Below are positions 44,901-52,876 of a DNA stretch of 63,449 bases, piece after piece. The notes beneath the pieces are model-generated. The model was given only the letters and a program-made list of their open reading frames with translations. It did not search any database and was not told the origin of the DNA. The translations under genes were made by a program, and so were the position numbers. Every line of letters begins with the position of its first letter. Position 1 is the stretch's first letter. Location: the NCBI GenBank assembly GCA_964509205.1, contig CAZDVW010000011.1, positions 1 to 63,449 of the forward strand, written 5' to 3'. This DNA comes from Duodenibacillus sp964509205 (GTDB lineage Bacteria; Pseudomonadota; Gammaproteobacteria; Burkholderiales; Burkholderiaceae_F).

Positions 44901-45840
44901 CGGATCTGAAGCGCAGGCGGCTTTTCGCCATGTTGCCCAAGCCAATACGACGTTCGAAGAAGAAGGCGACAAACTTTATACGGATTGGACATTCGGAGAA
45001 CTTCCGGAGTTAATGGAAATTCGCCGCGGCGGACAAAGTCTTATCGGACATCCTGCCATCGTGGATAAGAAAGACGGATGCTCGCTTGAAGTGTTTGATG
45101 ATCCCGAGGAAGCAAAGATTGCGACTCGTTCGGGGCTGCGAAGGCTGTTTCTGCTGCGGCTTCGTGAGCAAGTTCGTTTTCTGGAGAAGAATCTGTCCGG
45201 GGCACAGCGCATCCAAATGCGAGCCTCTGTGATTGAGCCGATTGCCAAGGCGTTTGAAAGCTTTGAGTCTGTACGTTCGGATTTGGTTGCCGCCGCCGTT
45301 GAATTGGTCGCCATGAAAGAGCCGTGGCCGACGAATGCCGCTTCTTTTGAGGCCAGAAGAGAGGAGGCCAAGGGAAAGATTAATCTTGTCGGACAAGAGT
45401 TGGCGCGAACGCTGGAGGCTGTCGTCGAGGAACTTTCCGGAACGCCCAAGCGCCTTGCGGCGGCACGTGCCTTCCCGGAAGTGGTCAAAGATGTTTCTTC
45501 ACAGTTATCAGGACTTTTCCCGAAGGGATTCTTGCTGGTGACGCCGCCCGAGCAGTTGCGGCACTACGTACGCTATGCCCGCGCCATTAACGTGCGTCTT
45601 GATAAACTCAGGAATGCTCCGGAACGCGATGCGGCTCAGATGGCTGCCGTGATAAAGCTTTATGTTCCGTATGTGCGTGAGATAGCGGCCAGAAAGGGCG
45701 TCATGGATGCACATCTTTCGGAGTTTCGTTGGCTTCTGGAAGAACTGCGAGTGTCGCTTTTTGCTCAGGAACTGCGAACGCCGATGCCTGTGAGTGTGAA
45801 ACGTTTGACCAAAGTTTGGGAGTCGATTCGGCGGTTATAG
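41902..45840 (+). CDS. hrpA: ATP-dependent RNA helicase HrpA (DEAH box)
   Basis: About 1312 residues (E. coli 1300). Helicase motifs are GETGSGKTTQLPK, IIDEAHERSVN, VTSATID and QRAGRCGRIGPG. They are followed by the HA2 and OB regions and a long C-terminal DUF3418. HrpA resolves stalled or collided ribosomes and remodels mRNA. ATG 41902 is preferred to a TTG at 41884. It is a single-gene unit. Confidence 0.97.
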   Translation: MSSESSLKNLQALVRDANLVLKKKETLTTSQPGSKSGRVGSLSKTKNKGNQPVKPNSDWARNPIPDFSLMPGLPVSSEGDVLAQAIRENPVVIVCGETGSGKTTQLPKICLMAGRGKKGLIGHTQPRRIAAASVAKRIAEELKTPLGEVVGYKVRFTDHLSSGATIKLMTDGILLAETQTDPLLRKYDTIIIDEAHERSVNIDFLLGYLKRLLGKRRDLRIIVTSATIDSERFAKHFAVNGKEAPVFNIAGRTYPVEIRYRPFEDADEEDDKTLMDTVADAVDELEMEGRGDILVFLPGEREIHEASDVLLRRHRPGTIEVLPLYARLPASEQERVFKSAGVRRIILSTNVAETSVTVPGIRYVVDTGLARVKRYSYRNKVEQLLIEPVSRASADQRAGRCGRIGPGVCIRLYSELDFNRRPAFTDPEIARSNLASVILRMKSLRLGDVREFPFVQMPPPRAISDGCTILRELNAIDEKGELTRTGRELARLPIDPKLSRILLAAKENGSLREVLIIVSGLAVQDPRERPIDAQEAADTAHKEFADPKSDFMSYLKIWNWFIEANAKKESNRSLSALLKRKFISPRRLREWRDVWRQLGELTRELGWSVNAADATFEEVHTALLTGLLGNVGMRQLDADFKAPPFLGARGIHFWIWPGSALAKKGARWILAAEIVETSRLFARCAADIEPQWIERVAQHVIKKSWTEPHWEKTRGEVTALEKGTLYGMAVYGARRVSFARHDPTLCREIFIRSALVEGDFDCRAPFFQNNRRLIREIENIEHKTRRFDVLVDDETLFCFYDKKIPSDVVDAASFEVWRKKAEAKEPKLLFLSRQELMRKDALGAPMDFYPKTLEAAGMTLALSYHFEPGSYKDGVTLSVPIYILNQIDPTRAEWLVPGMLREKVQALLKSLPQRLRRHCVPLKDYAQGFFDRTGGSPISSKSLIDALIEDIRKELRVECQRTDFKPENLSPHLFMNFKVIDEHGRQLGVGRNLAELRSELGSEAQAAFRHVAQANTTFEEEGDKLYTDWTFGELPELMEIRRGGQSLIGHPAIVDKKDGCSLEVFDDPEEAKIATRSGLRRLFLLRLREQVRFLEKNLSGAQRIQMRASVIEPIAKAFESFESVRSDLVAAAVELVAMKEPWPTNAASFEARREEAKGKINLVGQELARTLEAVVEELSGTPKRLAAARAFPEVVKDVSSQLSGLFPKGFLLVTPPEQLRHYVRYARAINVRLDKLRNAPERDAAQMAAVIKLYVPYVREIAARKGVMDAHLSEFRWLLEELRVSLFAQELRTPMPVSVKRLTKVWESIRRL

Positions 45841-45927
45841 CGTCTTGCTGTTTCCGATATTTTTTCCGCTAAGATATTTCGCGCGAAAAGGAGTAACTGA
45901 AAAAAGACCCCGATGATCAAAAGTTTT

Positions 45928-45955
45928 CCCCTGCCGTTCTCACTGACGGGCAGGG
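45928..45955 (+). repeat. Inverted repeat upstream of the LysR regulator
   Basis: CCCCTGCCGT (45928-45937) pairs with ACGGGCAGGG (45946-45955) with one mismatch. It lies between hrpA and the lysR gene without a T tract, so it may be a leader hairpin, an operator or the end of the hrpA transcript. Confidence 0.45.
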
Positions 45956-45971
45956 CGGTGTCAAGGATAGA

Positions 45972-46973
45972 TTGCAAACGGATGCACTCACTATGCCGAA
46001 GATTAACGACACGTTGTTGAACAAAAGACCCCAAGTCTTCATCTTGTGTTACGAAATGCGCAATTTTTCGGCTGTTGCTAGGGTTTTGAATGTCACTCAG
46101 TCGTCCGTTTCAAAAGATATTAGAGCTCTTGAGAACGAACTCGGTTTTGAGTTATTTACACGACATTCGCGTCCGTTGATGCCGACGCCGGAAGCACGCA
46201 TCTTGCACAAATTTCTTCAAAAAACTGCCGGAGAGTTTGCACAGGTTCACGATCAACTGAGAAATTCAAATGCCATTAAGCCTGTTTTGCGTGTGGGCAT
46301 TTTGGAGAGTTTGTCATTGAATATGGGTGTCGAGATCGTTCGACAAATGTTTTCACGGTTATCGCAAATCACCTTGATCACGGCAAGCGCCAACGTGTTG
46401 TTGCAGCGTCTGTCTGAACGTAAACTTGATTTGGTGATTACAAACAATCTTGCTAATACGACGGCCTCTTACCTTTTTGCTCAGAAAATTTTTGAAGAAC
46501 CGTCCATTCTCATGCTCCCGAAATCTCTCAGCAAAAAATACGGGGCAGATTACATTTGGACTTGGAATGAATTGGCTGTGTGCGGGTTGCCGTTGATTCG
46601 GTATTGGAAAGAAAGCGGAGCCGGCGAACTCAATGACATTTTTCTGCTCTCGCACGGGATGCAATTTTCAGAACGCATTCAGGTTGATACGAATGCTCTG
46701 ATGGTTCGTCTTGTTGAAGAGGGTATCGGCTGGGCTTTTTCACGTCCGACAACCGTTTTGCAAAATATTCACTTGCTCAAGAATATTGCGGTTGTGCCCA
46801 TGCAGCCTCCAACGCTGACGCGTACAGTGTTTGTGTTGGGGCGTGAAGGAGAATTTGAGTCGGAAGCAACGGTACTGGCAAATATCGGTCGCCGTGTTTT
46901 TTCAGAAAAGATTATTCCTGAAGTCCTTAAATTCGCTCCGTGGCTGAGCGGTCAAATCCGCGCTGTTTGTTAA
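45972..46973 (+). CDS. LysR-family transcriptional regulator
   Basis: 333 residues. The N-terminal winged helix-turn-helix (FSAVARVLNVTQSSVSKDIRALENELG) is followed by a LysR substrate-binding domain. TTG 45972 has AAGGA four bases upstream; ATG 45993 would be seven codons shorter. It resembles the cut regulator at the window start. It faces the transporter-asparaginase operon in the same direction and is the likely controller of that operon. Confidence 0.9.
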   Translation: MQTDALTMPKINDTLLNKRPQVFILCYEMRNFSAVARVLNVTQSSVSKDIRALENELGFELFTRHSRPLMPTPEARILHKFLQKTAGEFAQVHDQLRNSNAIKPVLRVGILESLSLNMGVEIVRQMFSRLSQITLITASANVLLQRLSERKLDLVITNNLANTTASYLFAQKIFEEPSILMLPKSLSKKYGADYIWTWNELAVCGLPLIRYWKESGAGELNDIFLLSHGMQFSERIQVDTNALMVRLVEEGIGWAFSRPTTVLQNIHLLKNIAVVPMQPPTLTRTVFVLGREGEFESEATVLANIGRRVFSEKIIPEVLKFAPWLSGQIRAVC

Positions 46974-47043
46974 GAAAAAACAGCGCCGTATTTGTAGCAA
47001 TTCTCCAGCATCCTCGTCTCCTCTGCCTTTGTCATATTTTTAG

Positions 47044-47068
47044 GAATCATTCCATTTTGGAATGGTTC
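47044..47068 (+). promoter_or_regulatory. Palindrome between lysR and the dcuC operon, possible operator
   Basis: GAATCATTCCA (47044-47054) and TGGAATGGTTC (47058-47068) pair over 11 positions with one G-T. A further ATTCC follows at 47071-47075, so GGAAT/ATTCC is repeated. It is 105 bases before the transporter start, where a LysR site would be expected. There is no following T tract. Confidence 0.45.
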
Positions 47069-47173
47069 TAATTCCGATGATGCCGTATTTTTTGGTTGGC
47101 AATTTGCTTCGATGACAGAATGAAAAAAAGAAAAAACATCTAAAACCCTTACCAAAACCAAAAGGAGAATCTC

Positions 47174-48427
47174 ATGCCCGTAACAGGTTGGATTGCAATT
47201 GCTGTTGTTATTGCCATGATCTATCTGCTTGTCAAGCAGTACGAAACGAGACTGGTTCTTGTGGGCGGCGGTCTTGTACTGTGTTGCCTTTCGTTTGATC
47301 CAATGGCAGGATTAAATGCTTTCGCTTCATCCATGACGACAGCATCCCTTATTACCGCTATCTGTGCGGCACAAGGCTTTGCATACTGCGTCACGATGAC
47401 AGACTGTGACAGATCACTTGTCTACTACCTTTCTCGTCCGATCCGGAACTTCGGCATTTTCCTTGTTCCCATGAGCGTGATCATCACGTTTTTCGTGAAT
47501 ATCGCCATTCCCTCTGCGGTTGGTGTGGGTGCGGTTGTTGGCACAACGCTCATTCCTCTTATGATGCGTGCGGGCATTCGACCTGCGGCAGCCGCTGCGG
47601 CTGTTTTGATGGGAACAACGGGATCCTTGCTTTCGCCCGGATTGTCGCACAATGCCTTTGTGTCGGAAATGGCCAACATGAGCATCATGGAGTTGATTAG
47701 TTATCACTCCTTCTACTCATTCATGATTGGTGCAATTGGTGCGATTGGTTTGACGATTGTTGTGTATTGCCTGAAGGATCACAAGGGTGATGCACTCCAA
47801 ACGAACGGGGAGCATCTGGGTTTTGTCCCAAGTCCCATCCGTGCCTTGGTTCCTCTCATTCCGATTATGTTGATGTTGATCTTTACTTTTTGGATCAAAG
47901 ATACTCCCATGGGTGTCACGCAAGCCATGTTGATCGGTACGATTGCTTGTCTGATTGTTGCTCACCCGAATGCGGAACTCTTTTCCAAAAGATTCTTCCA
48001 GGGAATGGGAGATTCCTACGGAGAGATCATGGGCATCATTATTGCTGCCGGTGTTTTGGCAGCGGGTTTAAAGGCTTCCGGATTGATTGACGGCCTGATT
48101 GCTTTGATGGTTAGTTCCAATGATATTTCTCGTTGGGGCGGCTCTGTCGGACCGTTCCTCCTTTCTGTGATTATGGGAAGTGGTGATGCTGGTGCGATGG
48201 CCTTTAACAGCACAGTGACGCCGCATGCTACGGAATTCGGAATGCAAGTACATAGTCTTGGGTCGCTCGCATTCCTTGCCGGTGCGGCAGGTCGTACGGC
48301 TTCTCCGATTGCAGGCATTACAATTCTTGTCTCAGGTCTTGCCGGTGTAAATCCTTTTGAAGTTGCCAAACGCACGTTTTTGCCGATGTTGGTCGCATGC
48401 GTTTTGCTAGCCATCCTGATGCCGTAG
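47174..48427 (+). CDS. DcuC-family C4-dicarboxylate/amino-acid carrier (first copy)
   Basis: 417 residues with about 11-12 membrane helices. The pattern of LSRPIRNFGIF, SAVGVGAVVGTTLIPLMMRAGI and SAVTPHATE-like residues with a final GLAGVNPFEVAKRTFLPM matches DcuC proteins. They exchange or take up fumarate, succinate, malate or aspartate under anaerobic conditions. AAGGAG lies seven bases before the ATG. It is followed at 19 bases by an asparaginase, so aspartate or asparagine derivatives are a reasonable substrate guess. Confidence 0.82.
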   Translation: MPVTGWIAIAVVIAMIYLLVKQYETRLVLVGGGLVLCCLSFDPMAGLNAFASSMTTASLITAICAAQGFAYCVTMTDCDRSLVYYLSRPIRNFGIFLVPMSVIITFFVNIAIPSAVGVGAVVGTTLIPLMMRAGIRPAAAAAAVLMGTTGSLLSPGLSHNAFVSEMANMSIMELISYHSFYSFMIGAIGAIGLTIVVYCLKDHKGDALQTNGEHLGFVPSPIRALVPLIPIMLMLIFTFWIKDTPMGVTQAMLIGTIACLIVAHPNAELFSKRFFQGMGDSYGEIMGIIIAAGVLAAGLKASGLIDGLIALMVSSNDISRWGGSVGPFLLSVIMGSGDAGAMAFNSTVTPHATEFGMQVHSLGSLAFLAGAAGRTASPIAGITILVSGLAGVNPFEVAKRTFLPMLVACVLLAILMP

Positions 48428-48446
48428 CGTGCAGGAGTAGACGCCT

Positions 48447-49448
48447 ATGTTGCCCAAAATCATTATCCTTGCTACAGGCGGCACGATCGTTAGTTCGGGT
48501 TCTTCGCCTGTGCAAACGACTGGATACTCTATTCAGGATATTCGTGCCGAAGATATTGCCGACGCAATTCCTACTCTGCGGGATATGGCTGATATTGAGG
48601 TGCATACCGTGGCAAGCATTGATTCGAGTTCGATTACTTTCGATATTTGGAAATCACTGCTTGCCGCACTCGAAGAATACGCTGCTCGAGAAGATGTTCG
48701 TGGCATTGTCGTTATGCACGGTACAGACACGATGGAAGAGACGGCTTTCTTTATGAATCTGACGGTGAAGACGCACAAGCCTATTGTGTTCACGGGAGCA
48801 ATGCGGCCGGCAACTGCGATTTCTGCTGACGGCGCACTTAACTTGTTTAATGCAGTGTGCCTTGCAGCTTCCCAAAAAACGTCAGGACACGGCGTTGTGA
48901 TTGCGATGAATGGGATGTTTTTGTCCGCCCGTGACGCAACCAAAACCAACACGGTGTCTGTTGAGACGTTCCAAAGTCGTTTGACCGGATTTATGGGAAC
49001 AATCATTGGTGAGGATATTGACCTGTTGAGTCTGCCTGCAAAGCCGCACACGGCAGACACGGTCTTTAGTTCGGAACAGATCAATAAATTGCCGTGCTTG
49101 CCGCGTGTTGACATTGTGTATGGTTTCGCCGACGGCGACAGCAATGTACTAAAAGCAAGCCGAGAGAGCGGTCCGGATGCGATCGTGGTGGCAGCGCCTG
49201 GTCACGGAACTCTTTCAAAGCAGATGGAAGCGGAGGTTCTTAGGGCGATTGACCAAGGAATTGTTGTTTGCCGTGCAAGCCGTACAGGGAGCGGAGCCGT
49301 GATCGCAGGACTTTCGCGCTGGCAGAAAGCATCTGTTTTGTTCGCGCGAACGCTGAATCCGCAAAAAGTGCGCATTCTTCTGCAGCTCGGTCTTGCTAAA
49401 TACGGAAAAAATAAGTCTCAGCTTCAGTCCCTTATTGATATGTATTGA
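48447..49448 (+). CDS. L-asparaginase family protein, cytoplasmic
   Basis: 333 residues. The first catalytic Thr lies in ILATGGTIVSSG and the second in VVMHGTDTMEETAFF; Asp90-type and Lys-type residues follow. There is no signal peptide, so hydrolysis of asparagine (or glutamine) to aspartate and ammonia takes place in the cytosol after uptake. The context (carrier before, amidohydrolase and racemase after) suggests a catabolic role. Confidence 0.92.
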   Translation: MLPKIIILATGGTIVSSGSSPVQTTGYSIQDIRAEDIADAIPTLRDMADIEVHTVASIDSSSITFDIWKSLLAALEEYAAREDVRGIVVMHGTDTMEETAFFMNLTVKTHKPIVFTGAMRPATAISADGALNLFNAVCLAASQKTSGHGVVIAMNGMFLSARDATKTNTVSVETFQSRLTGFMGTIIGEDIDLLSLPAKPHTADTVFSSEQINKLPCLPRVDIVYGFADGDSNVLKASRESGPDAIVVAAPGHGTLSKQMEAEVLRAIDQGIVVCRASRTGSGAVIAGLSRWQKASVLFARTLNPQKVRILLQLGLAKYGKNKSQLQSLIDMY

Positions 49449-49486
49449 GCCCGAACTACGGAAGGCGTTTATTTTCGAGGAAAAGT

Positions 49487-50893
49487 ATGTTTGAATATCT
49501 TTTAAAAAATGCTCGCGTTGTTGATCCTTTAAACAATATTGATGACGTATGTGATGTTGCAATAGAGGATGGGAAAATTGCTCGTGTCAGTCCTGAGATT
49601 ACAGGAAAGGCAAAGGAAGAGATTGACCTGAAAGGTCTGGTTTTGCAACCGGGCATTATCGATAGTCACGTGCATTTGGGAACAATGTGGGGATCCCCCT
49701 ACGGGCACAAGATGCTTGCGAAATCTGGCGTAACGACGGCGCTAGATATGGCTGGCCCGCTGGACGATGTTCTTGATCATATTCCGCAGTATGGCGCCGG
49801 GCTGAATGTGGCGATTTTGCAGTTTGCATCTCCTCCGTTTACGTTCAAAACCAACGCCCCGACGCGAGCTGAAATGGATGCGCTGATTGACAAGTCGATG
49901 GAAGAAGGTGCCCTGGGGGTCAAACTTCTCGGCGGACATTATCCGCTCACGCCGGCAGTCTCATCGGAACTGATTGATGCGGCTGCTGCTAAAGGTGCTT
50001 ATATCGCTTGGCATGCCGGAACGAGTGAAAACGGTTCGAACATCAAGGGAATGGCCGAGGCTGTCAAATTGGCAGCAGGACGTCCGTTGCATTTGGCGCA
50101 CATTAATGCGTACTGCCGCGGTGCCGTTAAGAATGACATGGCCGAGACAGAGGAAGCGATTGCGTTGCTTAAGGCGAACCCGAACATCGCATGCGAGAGT
50201 TATGTTTCACCTAAAAACGGCACTCGATTGACGTGTAACCCGGACGGCGGCATTCAGTCCAAGGTGACGGGGAACTGTTTGCGGCACTATGGCTACTCGG
50301 AAGATAAAGAGGGAGTGCGTGCCGCATTGCTTGCAGGTAAGGCTTTTGCCGTGTACGAATCTGACGGCATGTCGGATCTTGTGACTGGTGCGGAGGCTGT
50401 CAAACTTTGGGAGGCACACAATACCGATGTGGGTGGCAGTTTTAACATCAATCCTCCGTTGCCGCGCATTGCGCTGTCTCAGGCAAAGCGTGACGACGGC
50501 AGTTTTGTTGTTGATGCCATTTCAACAGACGGCGGATGCATTCCGCGCAACGTGCTCGTTAGCCAAGGACTTTCGCTGGTTAAGCTCGATATCCTAAGTT
50601 TGCCGCAATACGTGCAAAAAACGAGTCTCAATCCGGCGCGTATGTTGCGGCTTGCTAACAAAGGACACTTATCCGTCGGGGCAGATGCGGACATCACAAT
50701 TTACGATTATGAGCGCCAAGTTGCTGTTCATGCTCTTGTTGGAGGCAGGTTTATCCTCAGAAACGGCGATGTTTGCGGCAAGTCCGCGACGATTATCGCT
50801 ACGGAAAGAGCAAGTCAGTCGATTGCTAAGCGCGGATTGAGAATGATTGAAGTTAATCCCTCCGAGGCTGTTGTGAGAAGTAAAGCTGTTTGA
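49487..50893 (+). CDS. Metal-dependent amidohydrolase (dihydroorotase/D-aminoacylase-like)
   Basis: About 468 residues. The metal-binding HxH is in PGIIDSHVHLGTM; further His residues are in AWHAGTSENG and LHLAHINAY, and GHLSVGADADITIYD is the usual C-terminal composite-domain motif. GAGGAAA precedes ATG 49487; the frame is open from 49445, overlapping the asparaginase stop. Candidates are an N-acyl-amino-acid amidohydrolase, a cyclic imide/hydantoin hydrolase or an isoaspartyl dipeptidase relative. The last fits the asparaginase and racemase neighbours but is inference. Confidence 0.85.
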   Translation: MFEYLLKNARVVDPLNNIDDVCDVAIEDGKIARVSPEITGKAKEEIDLKGLVLQPGIIDSHVHLGTMWGSPYGHKMLAKSGVTTALDMAGPLDDVLDHIPQYGAGLNVAILQFASPPFTFKTNAPTRAEMDALIDKSMEEGALGVKLLGGHYPLTPAVSSELIDAAAAKGAYIAWHAGTSENGSNIKGMAEAVKLAAGRPLHLAHINAYCRGAVKNDMAETEEAIALLKANPNIACESYVSPKNGTRLTCNPDGGIQSKVTGNCLRHYGYSEDKEGVRAALLAGKAFAVYESDGMSDLVTGAEAVKLWEAHNTDVGGSFNINPPLPRIALSQAKRDDGSFVVDAISTDGGCIPRNVLVSQGLSLVKLDILSLPQYVQKTSLNPARMLRLANKGHLSVGADADITIYDYERQVAVHALVGGRFILRNGDVCGKSATIIATERASQSIAKRGLRMIEVNPSEAVVRSKAV

Positions 50894-50931
50894 TATCTCC
50901 CTTTCCCCGTCCTTTGGACGGGGGCGATATC
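50892..50931 (+). terminator. Possible terminator between amidohydrolase and racemase genes
   Basis: CCCCGTCC (50905-50912) pairs with GGACGGGG (50916-50923), within an outer GATATC/GATATC pair. The stem is strong but only a broken T run (TTGCTTTTCTTTG) follows, so read-through into the racemase gene is possible. Confidence 0.6.
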
Positions 50932-51035
50932 ATTGCTTTTCTTTGCTTGGTTATTAGGTTAAAACTCAATTCATTCAATCTAGAGTAACGGGTTGGATAA
51001 GAGAAAGCGCTGTGACAGCGCAGGGAGAAGAGAGG

Positions 51036-52136
51036 ATGAAACGAATTGGAATTGTGGCCACGCAGCCTTCAATGAAGCGAGCGTTGGAACTGAAAGTTCG
51101 GTTGCTTGCCCAAGAGAGCAAGGCAGAGGTGCTTCTTGACGAGATACAGATGCGTCAGGATGCTCCGTCCGAAGAGGTTGCTCTCAGAGATTTGAAAATT
51201 GAGTTATTCAATGCGGCAGAGCGTCTTTTTGAACAGGGTGCGGGTGCGATTGCGTTCGCAGATGACGCCGTCGGCTCTTTCTTTTCTGAACTGCAGACAG
51301 AGTGCCGTGCGCGTCTTGTGGCGCCGTCCGATTTCGATGTTGACGGTTATGCGAAGGCGCTTATCGAGGCGACAGAACTTCCGGCGATCCGCAAAGGATT
51401 TAAGGTTGGCATGATCGGCGGATTGGGGCCTGCCGCGACGGTTGATCTCTATGACAAGATTGTCAAAGCGACGCCGGCAACCATCGATCAAGAGCACATT
51501 AAGCTCGTTGTGGAACAAAACCCTCAAATCCCGGATCGAACCGATGCCTTGTTAAGGGGCGGAACCGATTCAACGCTGGCGCTTTATAACTGTGCCAAGC
51601 GGCTTGAGCGCGACGGGTGCGATGCGATCATCATTCCGTGCAATACGGCGCATGCCTTTGTTCCGTACATGCAGAGACATTTGAAGACGCCGTTTATCAA
51701 CATGCAGCAAGTGACGCTCGATGAAATTAAAACGAAATTCGGTGATTCAGCTCGCATCGGACTTCTCGCAAGCACGGGAACTGTGAAAACGGGGATTTAT
51801 GCAAGAAAGGCCGAAGAGATGGGCTTGTCGCTCTTTGTTCCGGACGATCAACATCAGGAAGATGTGATGGCAGCCATTTATGGTCCTGAGGGAGTGAAGG
51901 CCGGCAAGACAGACGGACGGTGCCGAGAAGATTTATTGCGGGCCGCTGAGTGGCTTGTTCGTGAGAAGGGCTGCAATGTTCTCATCTTAGGTTGCACGGA
52001 GTTGCCGCTTATCCTTCATGAGGGTGATCTTGACTGTGCCGGAAAAACGGTCTTCGTGATTGATCCGACCAGTGCCTTAGCCCGCAAGGTTGTCCGTACT
52101 GTTTTTGAAAAGGACAAGGAAGCCGGCATTCGCTAG
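51036..52136 (+). CDS. Aspartate/glutamate racemase-family protein with extra N-terminal domain
   Basis: About 366 residues. The C-terminal 245 residues form a full Asp/Glu racemase: GMIGGLGPAATVDLY, catalytic Cys202 in IPCNTAHAF and Cys320 in LGCTELPL. The first 120 residues are an additional alpha/beta domain beginning KRIGIVATQ and containing GAGAIAFADDAVGSFF, which looks like a degenerate half racemase without a Cys. GGGAGAAGAGAGG supports ATG 51036. It probably interconverts L- and D-aspartate or a relative; the neighbourhood (asparaginase, amidohydrolase, carrier) agrees. Confidence 0.88.
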   Translation: MKRIGIVATQPSMKRALELKVRLLAQESKAEVLLDEIQMRQDAPSEEVALRDLKIELFNAAERLFEQGAGAIAFADDAVGSFFSELQTECRARLVAPSDFDVDGYAKALIEATELPAIRKGFKVGMIGGLGPAATVDLYDKIVKATPATIDQEHIKLVVEQNPQIPDRTDALLRGGTDSTLALYNCAKRLERDGCDAIIIPCNTAHAFVPYMQRHLKTPFINMQQVTLDEIKTKFGDSARIGLLASTGTVKTGIYARKAEEMGLSLFVPDDQHQEDVMAAIYGPEGVKAGKTDGRCREDLLRAAEWLVREKGCNVLILGCTELPLILHEGDLDCAGKTVFVIDPTSALARKVVRTVFEKDKEAGIR

Positions 52137-52161
52137 GTCGCCGACTCGGATGTCTCAAGAA

Positions 52162-52189
52162 GCCTCAGAGTGTTTTTCTGAGGCTTTTT
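52162..52189 (+). terminator. Intrinsic terminator of the racemase gene, inside the iclR 3' end
   Basis: GCCTCAGA (52162-52169) pairs perfectly with TCTGAGGC (52177-52184), followed by five T. It lies mostly within the last codons of the opposite-strand iclR-type gene. Confidence 0.9.
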
Positions 52190-52875
52190 GCACAAGAAAG
52201 CAGTTGCTCGACAACGTTCGGATCCATCGGGCTTCCTGCTTCAAACACCAAGGCAAGAACGGCGTTGGGTGTTGAACTTTCTTGGGTGTAAAGCGGAGCG
52301 GCGAGAATTTTTTCTCTGAGTTCGCTCTCCGGGCTCTGCAGCCAGCCGCAAGCGTTCAGTCTGTCTTTTGCCAAAAGAATCGCTTCTCGTTTGAGGCCTG
52401 TAAGACGGTTTCGCGTCATGTAAGAAATCAGTTTCTCCGGGGAATCGCTTGCGAGAAAGACAATTCCGCAAAGAGAGTCGTGAAGCGCCATGTCGCGGAT
52501 CTCTCCTCTGGTACACAAGGCGAGGCGATCTTTAATGCGCCAGCAAAGGAGAACTTTTTGGGCTCCTGTTTTTTCTCGGAGTGCATCAAGCGCCGGTTCT
52601 TCCAAAAAAGGAACGGCGTTTTGCCGTTGTGCGCACAGTCCGAGAAAAAGCAGTTTTTCATCCAATTGCCACTTTCCTTTCGGAGTGTGTTTTGAGAAAC
52701 CAATACTTTCAAGCCCCGTCAGAATTCGATGCGTTGTTGAGACGGCTAATCCGCAAAGCCGTGCCAGATCCCGCGTTCCGAGCGGAACCGGGCTTCTTGC
52801 CAGAGCAAGTAAAACCGTATCGGATCGCGTCAGAACTTGAATGGGAGCCCGGCTGGAAGCGTTGTTTTCTGACAT
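52165..52875 (-). CDS. IclR-family transcriptional regulator
   Basis: About 236 residues: an N-terminal winged helix (PLGTRDLARLCGLAVSTTHRILTGLESIG, IclR type) and a C-terminal effector domain. The ATG at 52875 comes one base after the TGA of the upstream gene, so the two are translationally coupled; an ATG at 52938 inside that gene is less likely. It may control the Fe-S oxidoreductase gene or the opposing amino-acid locus. Confidence 0.9.
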   Translation of the reverse strand: MSENNASSRAPIQVLTRSDTVLLALARSPVPLGTRDLARLCGLAVSTTHRILTGLESIGFSKHTPKGKWQLDEKLLFLGLCAQRQNAVPFLEEPALDALREKTGAQKVLLCWRIKDRLALCTRGEIRDMALHDSLCGIVFLASDSPEKLISYMTRNRLTGLKREAILLAKDRLNACGWLQSPESELREKILAAPLYTQESSTPNAVLALVFEAGSPMDPNVVEQLLSCAKSLRKTL

Positions 52876-52876
52876 A

